A stretch of DNA of 64,000 nt from Pseudomonas wayambapalatensis (GTDB taxonomy: Bacteria > Pseudomonadota > Gammaproteobacteria > Pseudomonadales > Pseudomonadaceae): contig CP077096.1 in NCBI GenBank assembly GCA_014268975.2, positions 62,001-126,000 of the forward strand. Reading direction: 5' to 3'. The translations under genes and the position numbers were made by a program. The notes beneath the pieces are model-generated. The model was not told where the DNA came from. It worked only from the letters and a program-made list of their open reading frames with translations, and made no database searches. Shown piece by piece: positions 9,105 to 18,660 of this stretch (its first letter is position 1; each line of letters starts with the position of its first letter).

Positions 9105-10412
9105 ATGCTGACCTTCCTTGGCTTTGCCATGGTCATCACCTTCATGTACCTGATCATGACCAAGCGCCTGTCGGCCTTGATCGCCCTGATCCTGGTTCCG
9201 ATCCTGTTCGCGCTGTTCGGCGGTTTCTCCGCCAAGATCGGCCCGATGATGCTCGAAGGCATCAGCAAGCTCGCGCCTACCGGCGTGATGCTGATGTTCG
9301 CCATCCTCTACTTCGCCCTGATGATCGACTCCGGCCTGTTCGACCCGGCCGTGCGCAAGATCCTCAAGCTGGTCAAGGGCGACCCGCTGAAAGTCTCGGT
9401 CGGCACCGCCGTGCTGGCTTTGGTGGTCTCGCTCGACGGTGACGGCGCCACCACCTACATGATCTGCTGCGCCGCCATGCTGCCGCTGTACAGCCGCCTG
9501 GGCATGAGCCCGCGAATCATGGCCGGCCTGATCATCCTCGCCGGTGGCGTGATGAACATGACCCCCTGGGGTGGCCCGACCGCCCGCGCTGCAAGCGCGC
9601 TGCACGTCGACCCTTCGGACATCTTCGTGCCGATGATCCCGGCCATGGCCTTCGGTGTGCTGGCGATCCTCGCCATCGCCTACATGTACGGCAAGCGCGA
9701 GCGTGCCCGCCTGGGTGAGCTGCACCTGCCGACCGACGACATCGACCACAGCGAAATCAGCGTGTCGCAGTTCCCCGAAGCGCGCCGCCCCAAGCTGATC
9801 TGGTTCAACGGTGCCCTGACCGCTGCCCTGATGGTCGCGCTGATCTCCGGCGTGTTGCCGCTGCCGGTGCTGTTCATGATCGCCTTCAGTATCGCCATGA
9901 TCGTCAACTACCCCTGCCTGCAGCAGCAGAAAGACCGCATCGCCGCCCACGCCGGTAGCGTGCTGGCCGTGACCGGGCTGATCTTCGCCGCCGGTATCTT
10001 CACCGGCATCCTGTCCGGCACCGGCATGGTCGAGGCCATGTCCAAGAGCCTGCTGGCGGTGATCCCGGATGCGCTCGGCCCGTACCTGGCGGCCATCACC
10101 GCGATCGTCAGCATGCCGTTCACCTTCTTCATGTCCAATGACGCGTTCTACTACGGCGTGCTGCCGGTACTGGCCGAAGCTGCCAGCCACTACGGCATCA
10201 CCCCGGTGGAAATGGCCCGTGCATCGATCGTCGGACAACCGGTACACCTGCTCAGCCCGCTGGTACCCTCCACCTACCTGCTGGTAGCCCTGGCGGGGAT
10301 CGAATTCGGCGATCACCAGCGCTTCACCCTCAAGTGGGCAGTTCTGGTGTGCCTGTGCATAATGCTCGCCGCCTTGCTCATGGGAGTTTTCCCACTGATC
10401 AGTAGTCTGTAA
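9105..10412 (+). CDS. CitMHS-family citrate:H+/divalent metal symporter
   Basis: This inner-membrane carrier of 435 residues has about 12 hydrophobic segments. CitMHS proteins import citrate complexed to Mg2+ or another metal (family knowledge). Family-typical stretches are LDGDGATTYMICCAAMLPLY near residue 105, GGVMNMTPWGGPTARAA near 147, and FMSNDAFYYGVLPVLAEAA near 345. The gene stands alone, with no adjacent citrate sensor kinase or porin. The nearby CA motif could place it under Hfq/Crc control. Confidence 0.9.
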   Translation: MLTFLGFAMVITFMYLIMTKRLSALIALILVPILFALFGGFSAKIGPMMLEGISKLAPTGVMLMFAILYFALMIDSGLFDPAVRKILKLVKGDPLKVSVGTAVLALVVSLDGDGATTYMICCAAMLPLYSRLGMSPRIMAGLIILAGGVMNMTPWGGPTARAASALHVDPSDIFVPMIPAMAFGVLAILAIAYMYGKRERARLGELHLPTDDIDHSEISVSQFPEARRPKLIWFNGALTAALMVALISGVLPLPVLFMIAFSIAMIVNYPCLQQQKDRIAAHAGSVLAVTGLIFAAGIFTGILSGTGMVEAMSKSLLAVIPDALGPYLAAITAIVSMPFTFFMSNDAFYYGVLPVLAEAASHYGITPVEMARASIVGQPVHLLSPLVPSTYLLVALAGIEFGDHQRFTLKWAVLVCLCIMLAALLMGVFPLISSL

Positions 10413-10485
10413 GACAAGAGCACCACCCCACCGCGACACGCCCGCTCTCCCGGGCGCGTCGCCTTCATCGTTTGAAGGAATACAC

Positions 10486-11256
10486 ATGGAATGGCTGACC
10501 AGCCCGGAAATCTGGGTTGCCTTTTTCACCCTGACTGCACTCGAGATCGTGCTCGGGATCGACAACATCATCATGATCTCGATCCTGGTCAGCCGCATGC
10601 CCAAGCACATGCAGCCGCGCACGCGGATCTTCGGCCTGGCGCTGGCGATGGTCACCCGGATCATGCTGCTGCTCTCGATCACTTGGGTAATGCGCCTGAC
10701 CGACGACCTGTTCGTAATCTTTGGCGAGGGCATTTCGGGGCGCGACCTGATCCTGTTCTTCGGCGGCCTGTTCCTGCTGTGGAAAAGCTCCCAGGAGATC
10801 TACCACGGCCTCGAGGGTGAGGACGAAGGCAGCGACGAACCCAAAGGCGCCGGCGGCAAGTTCTTCTACACCATCATCCAGATCGCCATCATCGACATCG
10901 TGTTCTCGCTGGACTCGGTGATCACCGCAGTCGGCATGGTCTCGCACGTGCCGGTGATGATCGCCGCGATCATCGTCGCCGTGCTGGTGATGATGCTGTG
11001 CGCCGGCACCATCAGCGACTTCATCGACAAGCACCCGTCGCTGAAGATGCTCGCGCTGTCTTTCCTGATCGTGGTCGGCACCGTGCTGATCGCCGAGTCC
11101 TTCGACGTGCACGTACCGAAGGGCTATGTGTACTTCGCCATGGCGTTCTCGCTGGCAGTGGAAGCGATCAACATCCGCATGCGTACTGCAATGGCGCGCA
11201 AGGAAGGCAAGGAGCATGATCCGGTGAAACTGCGCAAGGACATTCCGGGTCAGTAA
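10486..11256 (+). CDS. TerC-family integral membrane protein
   Basis: The 256 residues form about seven membrane helices, with the paired acidic motifs of the family, LEIVLGIDNIIMI near residue 20 and IDIVFSLDSVITAVGM near 135. TerC/Alx proteins are linked to Mn2+ export or metal supply during membrane protein export, and to tellurite resistance in ter clusters. No other ter genes are here, so a metal homeostasis role is more likely than tellurite resistance. It has AAGGAA before the ATG and its own terminator. Confidence 0.9.
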   Translation: MEWLTSPEIWVAFFTLTALEIVLGIDNIIMISILVSRMPKHMQPRTRIFGLALAMVTRIMLLLSITWVMRLTDDLFVIFGEGISGRDLILFFGGLFLLWKSSQEIYHGLEGEDEGSDEPKGAGGKFFYTIIQIAIIDIVFSLDSVITAVGMVSHVPVMIAAIIVAVLVMMLCAGTISDFIDKHPSLKMLALSFLIVVGTVLIAESFDVHVPKGYVYFAMAFSLAVEAINIRMRTAMARKEGKEHDPVKLRKDIPGQ

Positions 11257-11272
11257 GTACTGGACGTCACTG

Positions 11273-11297
11273 AAAAGGCCCTTCGGGGCCTTTTTCG
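11273..11297 (+). terminator. Intrinsic terminator after the TerC gene
   Basis: Stem AAAAGGCCC / GGGCCTTTT with loop TTCG continues into a T-run, 17 nt after the stop codon. Confidence 0.9.
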
Positions 11298-11501
11298 TTT
11301 GTCTGCACTGGCTCTGAAACACCCAACATACTTGTGACAGAAATGTTTCAAATAAATGCCCGCCATGCCAAGCTGGCGACAACCGCGCAAAACAACTAAA
11401 GCTTCAGTGAGCACTGAATACAAAGCCCACCCCCGGGCCAGGCTCACGGCTTCACCCATTGGCCCCGCATTGGGGCATCGGTAAAAAGGGGGCCTCGAAA
11501 C

Positions 11502-13160
11502 ATGCTGACCCTGCTCAACCTGCTTTCCGCCGTGGCGCTGCTCGTCTGGGGCACACATATCGTGCGCACCGGCATTCTTCGGGTTTACGGCTCGAACCTG
11601 CGCCGCGTGCTCAGCCAGAACATGGACCGTCGCGCGCTGGCCTTCATTGCCGGCATCGTCGTCACCGCCGTGGTGCAGAGCAGCAACGCCACCGCCATGC
11701 TGGTCACTTCCTTCGTCGGCCAGGGCCTGATGGCCATGACCCCAGCCCTGGCGATCATGCTCGGTGCCGACGTCGGTACCGCGCTGATGGCGCGGGTGCT
11801 GACCTTCGACCTGTCGTGGCTGTCGCCCCTGCTGGTGTTCGTCGGGGTGATCTTCTTCCTGTCGCGCAAGCAGACACGCCTCGGCCAGATGGGCCGAGTG
11901 GCCATCGGCCTGGGCCTGATCATCCTGGCACTTGAGCTGATCGTGCAGGCTGCTGCGCCGATCACCCATGCACAAGGGGTGAAAGTGCTGTTCGCCTCGC
12001 TGACCGGCGATATCCTGCTCGACGCCCTGGTCGGCGCCCTGTTCGCCATGATCACCTACTCCAGCCTCGCGGCCGTGCTGCTTACCGCGACCCTGGCCGG
12101 TGCAGAAGTGATCAGCCTGCCGGTGGCCATCGGCCTGGTGGTTGGCGCCAACATCGGCAGTGGCATGCTGGCCTTCATCAGCGCCCGCATGCAGAACGCT
12201 GCCGGGCGTCGCGTGGCCCTGGGCAGCCTGCTGTACAAGCTGATCGGCCTGCTGCTGATCATTCCGGTGCTGCACCCGCTGGTGGACTGGATGGACTCGC
12301 TGAGTTTCAGCCCGCAAGAGCTGGTGATCGGCTTCCATTTGCTCTACAACACCCTGCGTTGCCTGATCATGCTGCCCACGGTCAAACCTATGGGACGCCT
12401 GTGCACCGCCCTGCTACCCGAACGCGAAGTCGCCAATGGCCAGGCCAAGCCCCGGCACCTCGACGCCTCGGCGTTGGAAACCCCCAGCCTGGCGTTGGCC
12501 AACGCAGCCCGCGAGACCCTGCGCCTGGGCGACATCGTCGACAGCCTGCTCGAGGCCATGCTCGGCGCCCTGCGCGGCAGCCAGACCGCACTGCCACAAC
12601 AGACCCGCGCCCTGGGCGAGGACGCCGAGGCCCTGTACAGCGCCATCAAGCTGTACCTGGCGCAGATGTCACGCGAGGACCTGAGCGAACAGGACAACCG
12701 GCGCTGGGCCGAGATCATCGAACTGTCGATCAACCTCAAGCTGGCCAGCGACCTGATCGAGCGCATGCTGCGCAAGGTGCAGCAGCAGAAGACCTCACAA
12801 CGCCGGGAGTTCTCCCAGGTCGGCCTGGAAGAACTGACGGGCCTTCAGGAGCAACTGCTGGCCAACCTGCGCCTGGGCCTGTCGGTGTTCCTCAGCGCCG
12901 ACCCTGAGAGCGCACGCCTGCTGTTGCGCGAGAAACGCCGCTTCCGCGCCCAGGAACGGCGCCTGGCCCACGCCCATGTCAGCCGCCTGCAACGCAAAGT
13001 GGTGCAGAGTATCGAGACCAGTTCGCTACACTTGGAGCTGATCGCCGACATGAAGCGGTTGAACTCTTTGTTCTGCAGCAGTGCCTATGTGGTACTGGGC
13101 GGCGCGGACACCGGCGGGCTTCTGCTCGACAGCGTGCCGGACGACGCCCGCCTGTCCTGA
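11502..13160 (+). CDS. Na+/phosphate cotransporter-family protein with PhoU-like C-terminus
   Basis: The first roughly 310 of 552 residues form the duplicated NptA/SLC34-type membrane domain, with signature VVQSSNATAMLVTS near 55 and the repeat TYSSLAAVLLTATLAG near 185. The C-terminal roughly 210 residues are helical and PhoU-like. Such proteins move phosphate with Na+, often outward, but substrates are little tested. An AAAAAGGGGG ribosome site precedes ATG 11502. The M16 gene follows after 37 nt and may be cotranscribed. I see no Pho box upstream. Confidence 0.88.
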   Translation: MLTLLNLLSAVALLVWGTHIVRTGILRVYGSNLRRVLSQNMDRRALAFIAGIVVTAVVQSSNATAMLVTSFVGQGLMAMTPALAIMLGADVGTALMARVLTFDLSWLSPLLVFVGVIFFLSRKQTRLGQMGRVAIGLGLIILALELIVQAAAPITHAQGVKVLFASLTGDILLDALVGALFAMITYSSLAAVLLTATLAGAEVISLPVAIGLVVGANIGSGMLAFISARMQNAAGRRVALGSLLYKLIGLLLIIPVLHPLVDWMDSLSFSPQELVIGFHLLYNTLRCLIMLPTVKPMGRLCTALLPEREVANGQAKPRHLDASALETPSLALANAARETLRLGDIVDSLLEAMLGALRGSQTALPQQTRALGEDAEALYSAIKLYLAQMSREDLSEQDNRRWAEIIELSINLKLASDLIERMLRKVQQQKTSQRREFSQVGLEELTGLQEQLLANLRLGLSVFLSADPESARLLLREKRRFRAQERRLAHAHVSRLQRKVVQSIETSSLHLELIADMKRLNSLFCSSAYVVLGGADTGGLLLDSVPDDARLS

Positions 13161-13197
13161 CCCCCGCACACCTGGAGACCGGCCCGGAAGCCCGCCC

Positions 13198-14604
13198 ATG
13201 CGTTGCCTGACCTTCGTTTGCCTGATTCTCTGCAGCCTGCCCTCGTTCGCCCTCGACCGCTCACGGGTCGAAGGCTATCTGTTGCCCAACGGCCTGCAGG
13301 TGATCCTCAAGTCCGGGTACGAACGCGATCATGTGTCGATCCGCCTGGTGGTCGGCGTGGGCCTCGACGATTTCGAGTGCAAGCAGCGCGAGTTGCCGCA
13401 CCTGCTCGAACACCTGCTGTTCAGCGGCATCGACGAAACCGGCGAAGGTGGCCTGGAAGAGCGCCTGCAGGCGCTGGGCGGGGAGTGGAACGCCTTCACC
13501 AGCGCTGCCGATACCACCTTCGTCATCGAGGCGCCGGCACGCAACCAGCGCAAGGTGCTGGATCTGTTGCTGGCGGCGGTGCGCGACACGAAGATCGACG
13601 CCAAGGCCCTGGCCACCGCCAAGAAAATCATCGAGCGCGAGGATGGCGGCCATTACGGCCACCTGCAACGCTGGCTGGACCGCCAGGACATCGGTCATCC
13701 GGCCAGCGACCAGCTGGCGGTGGAATTGGGGCTCAAATGCCCGGAGCGCTCGGATATCGACGGCATGACCCTGAAACAGGTGCAGGCCATGCGCGAGCAT
13801 TGGTACGCCGCCAACAACATGAGCCTGATCGTCGTCGGCGGCCTCGACCGCCTGCTGCCGGCCTATCTGGAGCGCACCTACGGCGAGCTGCCAGCCACCG
13901 AGCCGGGCGAGCGACGCAACCTCGACAGCATCAGCCAGCAGGCCGAACAACGCCGCGACCTGATCCGCGGCTGGCTGGGCGATACCGCCAGGCTGCATTG
14001 GCTGTTCATCGAACCGGTGCTCGACAGCGACCACGACCAGACACTCGAGCTGCTCTCGCGTTACCTCGACTGGGCGCTGTACGACCAGTTGCGCCTGCGC
14101 CACGGCTTGTCGTACGGACCTTCGGTGCGGCGCGAAAGCTTCGGCGACAGCGGCATGCTCAGCCTCAACGCCGACCTTGAGCGCCAGGACATCGACGAGG
14201 CGGTGAAGGTGTTGCAGGAGCTGTTCGAGCACCTGCGCAAGCATGGCCTGGACCCGGACACCTTCGCCCGCCTCAAGGAGGCCGCGATTGCCCGCGAAAG
14301 CTGGACCACCCAGGGCAACAGTGCACTGGCCGACTATTACTGGGGCGCGCTGAACGACTACGACAACGGCCACTTCAGCGACCCGGTCGGCAAACTGCGC
14401 AAGGTCAGCCTCAAGCAGGCCAACGAGGCGTTACGGCTGTTGCTCAAGGAACCGGGCTACCTGCGTATCGAGAAACCGCTGCTGGGGTATGACGAGCTGT
14501 ACGGGTTGGTGGCGCTGGGGTTGGGACTGATACTCGCCATCGGCCTGATCCGCAAAAGGCGCCAGCCGGCGGATCGCCCCAGCGGCGCTACACGGGACAG
14601 CTGA
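13198..14604 (+). CDS. M16-family zinc metallopeptidase, membrane-anchored
   Basis: The 468-residue protein has a signal peptide (cut near SFA-LD, residue 19). The inverted zinc motif is HLLEH at residues 68-72, with downstream glutamates near 146-148, so the catalytic site is present. A second inactive-type M16 half follows. A single C-terminal membrane segment (YGLVALGLGLILAIGLI, near 432-450) ends in a basic tail. This implies a periplasmic enzyme held in the inner membrane. Upstream in-frame codons lie inside the Na/Pi gene, so ATG 13198 is preferred. Confidence 0.88.
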   Translation: MRCLTFVCLILCSLPSFALDRSRVEGYLLPNGLQVILKSGYERDHVSIRLVVGVGLDDFECKQRELPHLLEHLLFSGIDETGEGGLEERLQALGGEWNAFTSAADTTFVIEAPARNQRKVLDLLLAAVRDTKIDAKALATAKKIIEREDGGHYGHLQRWLDRQDIGHPASDQLAVELGLKCPERSDIDGMTLKQVQAMREHWYAANNMSLIVVGGLDRLLPAYLERTYGELPATEPGERRNLDSISQQAEQRRDLIRGWLGDTARLHWLFIEPVLDSDHDQTLELLSRYLDWALYDQLRLRHGLSYGPSVRRESFGDSGMLSLNADLERQDIDEAVKVLQELFEHLRKHGLDPDTFARLKEAAIARESWTTQGNSALADYYWGALNDYDNGHFSDPVGKLRKVSLKQANEALRLLLKEPGYLRIEKPLLGYDELYGLVALGLGLILAIGLIRKRRQPADRPSGATRDS

Positions 14605-14623
14605 TTCGGCGGTATCCTGTATC

Positions 14624-14660
14624 GGCCTCTTCGCCGTTGCGACTTGCCCGCGAAGAGGCC
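14624..14660. repeat. REP-type stem-loop
   Basis: Perfect 11-bp arms GGCCTCTTCGC / GCGAAGAGGCC enclose cgttgcgacttgccc. It lies between the M16 and DUF5924 genes. Confidence 0.75.
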
Positions 14661-14690
14661 AGAACAGTCACCCCTATCGCTGCCCAACCC

Positions 14691-15713
14691 ATGCCCCCCA
14701 TACCCCACATCGTCCAACGCATCATCGAACTGCTCAAACGCTACCCAGGGGTCATCGCCCTTGGCGGCTTCCTGTCCGGCATCGGCAGTTTCATCCTGGT
14801 CGACCGCCAGGCCGGCCTCGCCAGCTGGATCGCCGTGCTGATGCTGGTCAGCTGGGTCTGGCTGATGCTCGAGAACACCCTGACCGGCCTGTTCGCGCGC
14901 ACGTTCAAGCGCGAAATCCCGCAGCCGCTGCTGCGTTACGCCACCCAGATGATCCACCAGGAAAGCCTGTTCTTCGTCCTGCCGTTCTTCTTCATCACCA
15001 CCACCTGGAACAGCGGCCAGCTGGTGTTCACCGGCCTGCTCGGCGCAGCCGGGCTGATCTCCATCGTCGATCCGCTGTACTACAAATGGCTCGCACCGCG
15101 GCGCTGGCTGTTCCTCGCGCTGCACACCCTGACCCTGTTCGCCGCACTGCTCACGGCGCTGCCGATCATCCTGCACCTGACCACCGCACAGAGCTTCAAG
15201 CTGGCGCTGATCGCGGCCATGGTGCTGTCGTTCCCGAGCCTGGCCAGCAGTTTCCCGATCAACACCTGGCGCCGCGCCGTGGCGCTGGTGCTGGTGACCC
15301 TGACCGTGGGTGGCGGCGGCTGGCTGCTGCGTTCATGGGTGCCACCGGCCACCCTGTGGATGACAGAAGTGGCGGTGACCACCGAGCTGCAGGACCGCCA
15401 GCCCGGCGAATCGCTGGACGAGATCGCCGCCAGCCGCATTCGCAGCGCGGGGCTGTACGCCTATACCGCAATCAACGCCCCACGCGGGCTGAACGAGCGG
15501 ATCTATCACGTGTGGCAGCAGGACGGCAAAGAAGTCGACCGCATCGCCCTGGACATCCACGGTGGGCGCAAGGAAGGCTATCGGGCCTGGACCCACAAGC
15601 AGAACTTCCCGCCCAACCCAGTGGGCAAGTGGCAGGTGCGCGTGCTGACCGAGGATGGCCAGGTGATCGGCGTGCTGCGCTTCAAGGTGGTCGAGGATGT
15701 ACCGGCGGGGTGA
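14691..15713 (+). CDS. DUF5924 / DUF2914 membrane protein
   Basis: The 340-residue protein has about seven hydrophobic helices in residues 20-235 (DUF5924-like), then a C-terminal globular DUF2914 domain. The latter contains ERIYHVWQQDGKEVDRIALDI and GKWQVRVLTEDGQVIG. No function is established for the combination; the soluble domain would face the periplasm. I chose ATG 14691, since codons before it run through the REP element. The expected ribosome site is weak. A degenerate REP copy follows (15717-15748). Confidence 0.8.
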   Translation: MPPIPHIVQRIIELLKRYPGVIALGGFLSGIGSFILVDRQAGLASWIAVLMLVSWVWLMLENTLTGLFARTFKREIPQPLLRYATQMIHQESLFFVLPFFFITTTWNSGQLVFTGLLGAAGLISIVDPLYYKWLAPRRWLFLALHTLTLFAALLTALPIILHLTTAQSFKLALIAAMVLSFPSLASSFPINTWRRAVALVLVTLTVGGGGWLLRSWVPPATLWMTEVAVTTELQDRQPGESLDEIAASRIRSAGLYAYTAINAPRGLNERIYHVWQQDGKEVDRIALDIHGGRKEGYRAWTHKQNFPPNPVGKWQVRVLTEDGQVIGVLRFKVVEDVPAG

Positions 15714-15716
15714 GGG

Positions 15717-15748
15717 TTCGCCGTTGCGACTTGCCCCGCGATTGAAGC
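15717..15748. repeat. Degenerate REP element
   Basis: The core CGCCGTTGCGACTTGCCC matches that at 14631-14648, but without the closing arm. It lies just after the DUF5924 gene stop. Confidence 0.5.
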
Positions 15749-15805
15749 CACTGCCGCTGCAACAGGCTATGATCTGACCCACCGCCGTCGTGCAGAGTCA
15801 AAAGC

Positions 15806-16927
15806 ATGGAGCCCAGCGCCACCCTCGACACCCGCCAGCACCCCGCGCGCCTACTGATCGCCGGCGACTGGACCCTGGCCCACTACACCAGCCTCAAGCG
15901 CGACAGCGAGCGCCTGCGCGACCAGTACGGTGCCGACACGATCGCCGACCTCAGCCAGCTTGGGCGCCTGGACACCGCCGGCGCCTCGCTGCTGGCCGAG
16001 TTGCTGGGCGCCGAGCGTCTGTCGCGCTGCACCGACGAGCTCCCCGAGGCCAGCCGGGCCTTGCTCAAGACGGTGTATTGCTCGGTGCAGGACTACTGCA
16101 TCCCGATCAAGGAAGCCGAACAACCGGTCCTGCTGCAATTGCTCGCACGCATCGGCTGCGCCGTCGACACACTCTGGCAGGACACCCGGCAACTGCTCGG
16201 TTTCGTCGGCCTGATCCTCGCCACGCTCGCCACCCGACTCCTGCAACCGCACAAGTGGCGGGTCACCCCAGTGGTCGCACACATCGAGCAGACAGGCCTG
16301 GACGCCGCGCCCATCGTCGCCTTGCTGACCTTCCTGGTCGGCGCCGTAGTGGCCTTTCTAGGGGCCACGGTGCTGGCCGATTTCGGTGCGACGGTCTTTA
16401 CCGTCGACCTGGTGGCTTTTTCTTTCCTGCGCGAATTCGCCGTGCTGCTCACCGCGATCCTGATGGCCGGGCGCACGGCCAGTGCCTTCACCGCGCAGCT
16501 CGGCTCGATGAAGGCCAACGAGGAGATCGACGCCATCCGCACCCTGGGCCTTAACCCCATCGAGCTGCTGGTGGTGCCGCGGGTCCTGGCGCTGCTGATC
16601 GCCTTGCCGCTGCTGACCTTCGTCGCCATGGTCTGCGGCATCGTCGGTGGCGCGGTGGTCTGTGCGCTGTCGCTGGACATTCCGCCGGCCATGTTCCTCT
16701 CGCTGCTGCAGAGCGACATCGGCGTGCAGCACTTCCTGGTCGGCCTGCTCAAAGCGCCGTTCTTCGCCTTCCTGATCGCCGCCATCGGCTGCCTGGAGGG
16801 CTTCAAGGTCAGCGGTAGCGCCGAGTCGGTCGGGGCACACACCACCTCGGCGGTGGTGCAGTCGATCTTCGTGGTCATCGTGCTGGATGCGGTGGCCGCG
16901 CTGTTCTTCATGGAGATGGGCTGGTGA
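15806..16927 (+). CDS. MlaE-family ABC permease with N-terminal STAS domain
   Basis: The 373 residues divide into an N-terminal STAS-like domain (residues 15-95, with TIADLSQLGRLDTAGASLL) and an MlaE/YrbE permease domain. The permease has signature EFAVLLTAILMAGRTASAFTAQLGSMKANEEIDA near 235-265. In the canonical Mla system the STAS protein (MlaB) is separate; here it is fused. It would sit in the inner membrane and move phospholipid with the ATPase and MCE protein encoded next. Its stop overlaps the ATPase start by 4 nt. Confidence 0.92.
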   Translation: MEPSATLDTRQHPARLLIAGDWTLAHYTSLKRDSERLRDQYGADTIADLSQLGRLDTAGASLLAELLGAERLSRCTDELPEASRALLKTVYCSVQDYCIPIKEAEQPVLLQLLARIGCAVDTLWQDTRQLLGFVGLILATLATRLLQPHKWRVTPVVAHIEQTGLDAAPIVALLTFLVGAVVAFLGATVLADFGATVFTVDLVAFSFLREFAVLLTAILMAGRTASAFTAQLGSMKANEEIDAIRTLGLNPIELLVVPRVLALLIALPLLTFVAMVCGIVGGAVVCALSLDIPPAMFLSLLQSDIGVQHFLVGLLKAPFFAFLIAAIGCLEGFKVSGSAESVGAHTTSAVVQSIFVVIVLDAVAALFFMEMGW

Positions 16928-17718
16928 GTGGTGCACGTGAAGCAGTGATCGAAGCCCGTGGCCTGTGCAACCGTTTCGGCAGCCAGAGCGTGCACGAGCA
17001 GCTCGACCTGGACCTGTACCGCGGCGAAATCCTCGCCGTGGTCGGCGGTTCGGGTAGCGGCAAGTCGGTGCTGCTGCGCAGCATCGTCGGCCTGCGGCGG
17101 CCTAACGAGGGCAGGGTGAAGGTGTTCGGCCAGGACCTGGCCACGCTGAACGACGACCAGCGCTCGCAGGTGGAACGGCGCTTCGGCGTGCTGTTCCAGA
17201 AAGGCGCGTTGTTCTCGTCGCTGACCGTCACCGAGAACGTCGCGCTGCCGTTGATCGAACATGCCGGGCTGTCACGCGCCGACGCCGAGCACCTGGCCGG
17301 GGTCAAGCTGGCACTGGCTGGGCTGCCGATCAGCGCCGCCGACAAGTACCCGGCCTCGCTGTCCGGCGGCATGATCAAGCGCGCGGCCCTGGCCCGCGCC
17401 CTGGCACTGGACCCGGATATCCTGTTCCTCGACGAACCCACGGCAGGGCTGGACCCGATCGGCGCCGCAGCCTTCGACCAACTGATCCTGACCCTGCGCG
17501 ATGCCCTCGGCCTCTCGGTGTTCCTCATCACCCACGACCTGGACACCCTCTACACCATCACCGACCGGGTGGCGGTGCTGTCGCAGAAGAAAGTGCTGGT
17601 CGCAGGCCCGCTGGCCGAGGTCGAACGCACCGACGATCCCTGGATTCACGAATACTTTCACGGCCCGCGCGGACGTGCAGCCGAACAGGCCGCCGCAAGC
17701 GCGGGACAGGAGCACTGA
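16924..17718 (+). CDS. MlaF-like ABC transporter ATPase
   Basis: The 264-residue ATPase has Walker A GGSGSGKSV near residue 40, ABC signature LSGGM near 145, Walker B ILFLDEPTAGLDPIG, and the H-loop LITHDLDTLY. It starts at GTG 16924, overlapping the upstream TGA (GTGA), so translation is probably coupled. It energises the permease of this MCE operon. Confidence 0.93.
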   Translation: MSGAREAVIEARGLCNRFGSQSVHEQLDLDLYRGEILAVVGGSGSGKSVLLRSIVGLRRPNEGRVKVFGQDLATLNDDQRSQVERRFGVLFQKGALFSSLTVTENVALPLIEHAGLSRADAEHLAGVKLALAGLPISAADKYPASLSGGMIKRAALARALALDPDILFLDEPTAGLDPIGAAAFDQLILTLRDALGLSVFLITHDLDTLYTITDRVAVLSQKKVLVAGPLAEVERTDDPWIHEYFHGPRGRAAEQAAASAGQEH

Positions 17719-17721
17719 ACG

Positions 17722-18660
17722 ATGGAAACCCGAGCTCATCATGTCCTCATCGGCCTGGTCACCGTGCTGGTGGTGGCTGGCGCCATGCTGTTCGGCCTGT
17801 GGCTGACCAAGTCCAGCGTCGACGACGCCTTCAAAGATTATGAAGTGGTGTTCAACGAGGCCGTTTCGGGCCTGTCCCGGGGCAGCGCGGTGCAGTACAA
17901 CGGCATCAAGGTCGGCGATGTCAGCACCTTGCGCCTCGACCCGCAGGACCCGCGCCGGGTGCTGGCGCGCATCCGCCTGAGCGCCGACACACCGGTCAAG
18001 GAAGACACCCAGGCCAAGCTCACGCTCGCCGGGGTTACCGGCAACTCGTTCATCCAGCTCAGCGGTGGCACGCCGCAGAGCCCGTCGCTCAAGGGCAAGA
18101 ACGGGCAGTTGCCGGTGATCGTCGCCTCGCCGTCGCCCATCTCACGCCTGCTCAACGACAGCAGCGACCTGGTGACCAACATCAACCTGCTACTGCACAA
18201 CGCCAACCAGATGTTCTCGGAGAACAACATCGAGCGCCTGAGCAACACCCTGGCCAACCTCGAACAGACCACCGGTGCCTTCGCCAGCCAGAAGGGCGGC
18301 ATCGCCCAGGCCATCGAGCAACTCGGCCAGGTCGGCAAGCAGGCCAGCGCCACCCTGGCCGAAACCCAGGCCCTGATGCGCAACGCCAACGGCCTGCTCG
18401 GCAGCGAAGGCAAGCAAGCCTTCGGCAGCGCGGAGCAGGCCATGCAGTCGCTGGCACAGAGCACCGCGACCATCAACGACTTGCTCAAGAACAACCGCGA
18501 AGCGCTCGACGACGGCGCCCAGGGCCTGAACCAACTGGCCCCGGCGATCCGCGAGCTGCGCGAAACCCTCAATGCCCTCAAGGGCATCTCTCGGCGCCTG
18601 GAGGCCGACCCCAGCGGCTACCTGCTGGGCCGCGACCCAAACAAGGAGTTCCAGCCATGA
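17722..18660 (+). CDS. MCE-domain (MlaD-like) substrate-binding protein
   Basis: The 312-residue protein has one N-terminal membrane anchor (LIGLVTVLVVAGAMLFGLWL), a single MCE domain (about 38-115, with VSGLSRGSAVQYNGIKVGDV), and a long alpha-helical tail rich in Gln/Asn/Leu heptads (about 150-300). MlaD-like proteins form hexameric rings that bind lipid between membranes. The tail is longer than in E. coli MlaD (183 residues) and may form a periplasmic tube (inference). It starts 3 nt after the ATPase gene. Confidence 0.92.
   Translation: METRAHHVLIGLVTVLVVAGAMLFGLWLTKSSVDDAFKDYEVVFNEAVSGLSRGSAVQYNGIKVGDVSTLRLDPQDPRRVLARIRLSADTPVKEDTQAKLTLAGVTGNSFIQLSGGTPQSPSLKGKNGQLPVIVASPSPISRLLNDSSDLVTNINLLLHNANQMFSENNIERLSNTLANLEQTTGAFASQKGGIAQAIEQLGQVGKQASATLAETQALMRNANGLLGSEGKQAFGSAEQAMQSLAQSTATINDLLKNNREALDDGAQGLNQLAPAIRELRETLNALKGISRRLEADPSGYLLGRDPNKEFQP

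Noticed and set aside
9021-10733. 570-codon minus-strand frame
   Set aside because: Lies opposite the citrate transporter and TerC start, with repetitive HxQ/DxH composition and no ribosome site; a codon-usage shadow.
11333-11360. Pho-box-like TGACAG repeat before the Na/Pi gene
   Set aside because: Only the first half-site resembles the consensus; the second matches at 2 of 7 positions.
10465-12338. Two long minus-strand frames opposite TerC and the Na/Pi gene
   Set aside because: Same His/Gln/Asp-rich bias as other shadows; the plus-strand genes have clear families and ribosome sites.
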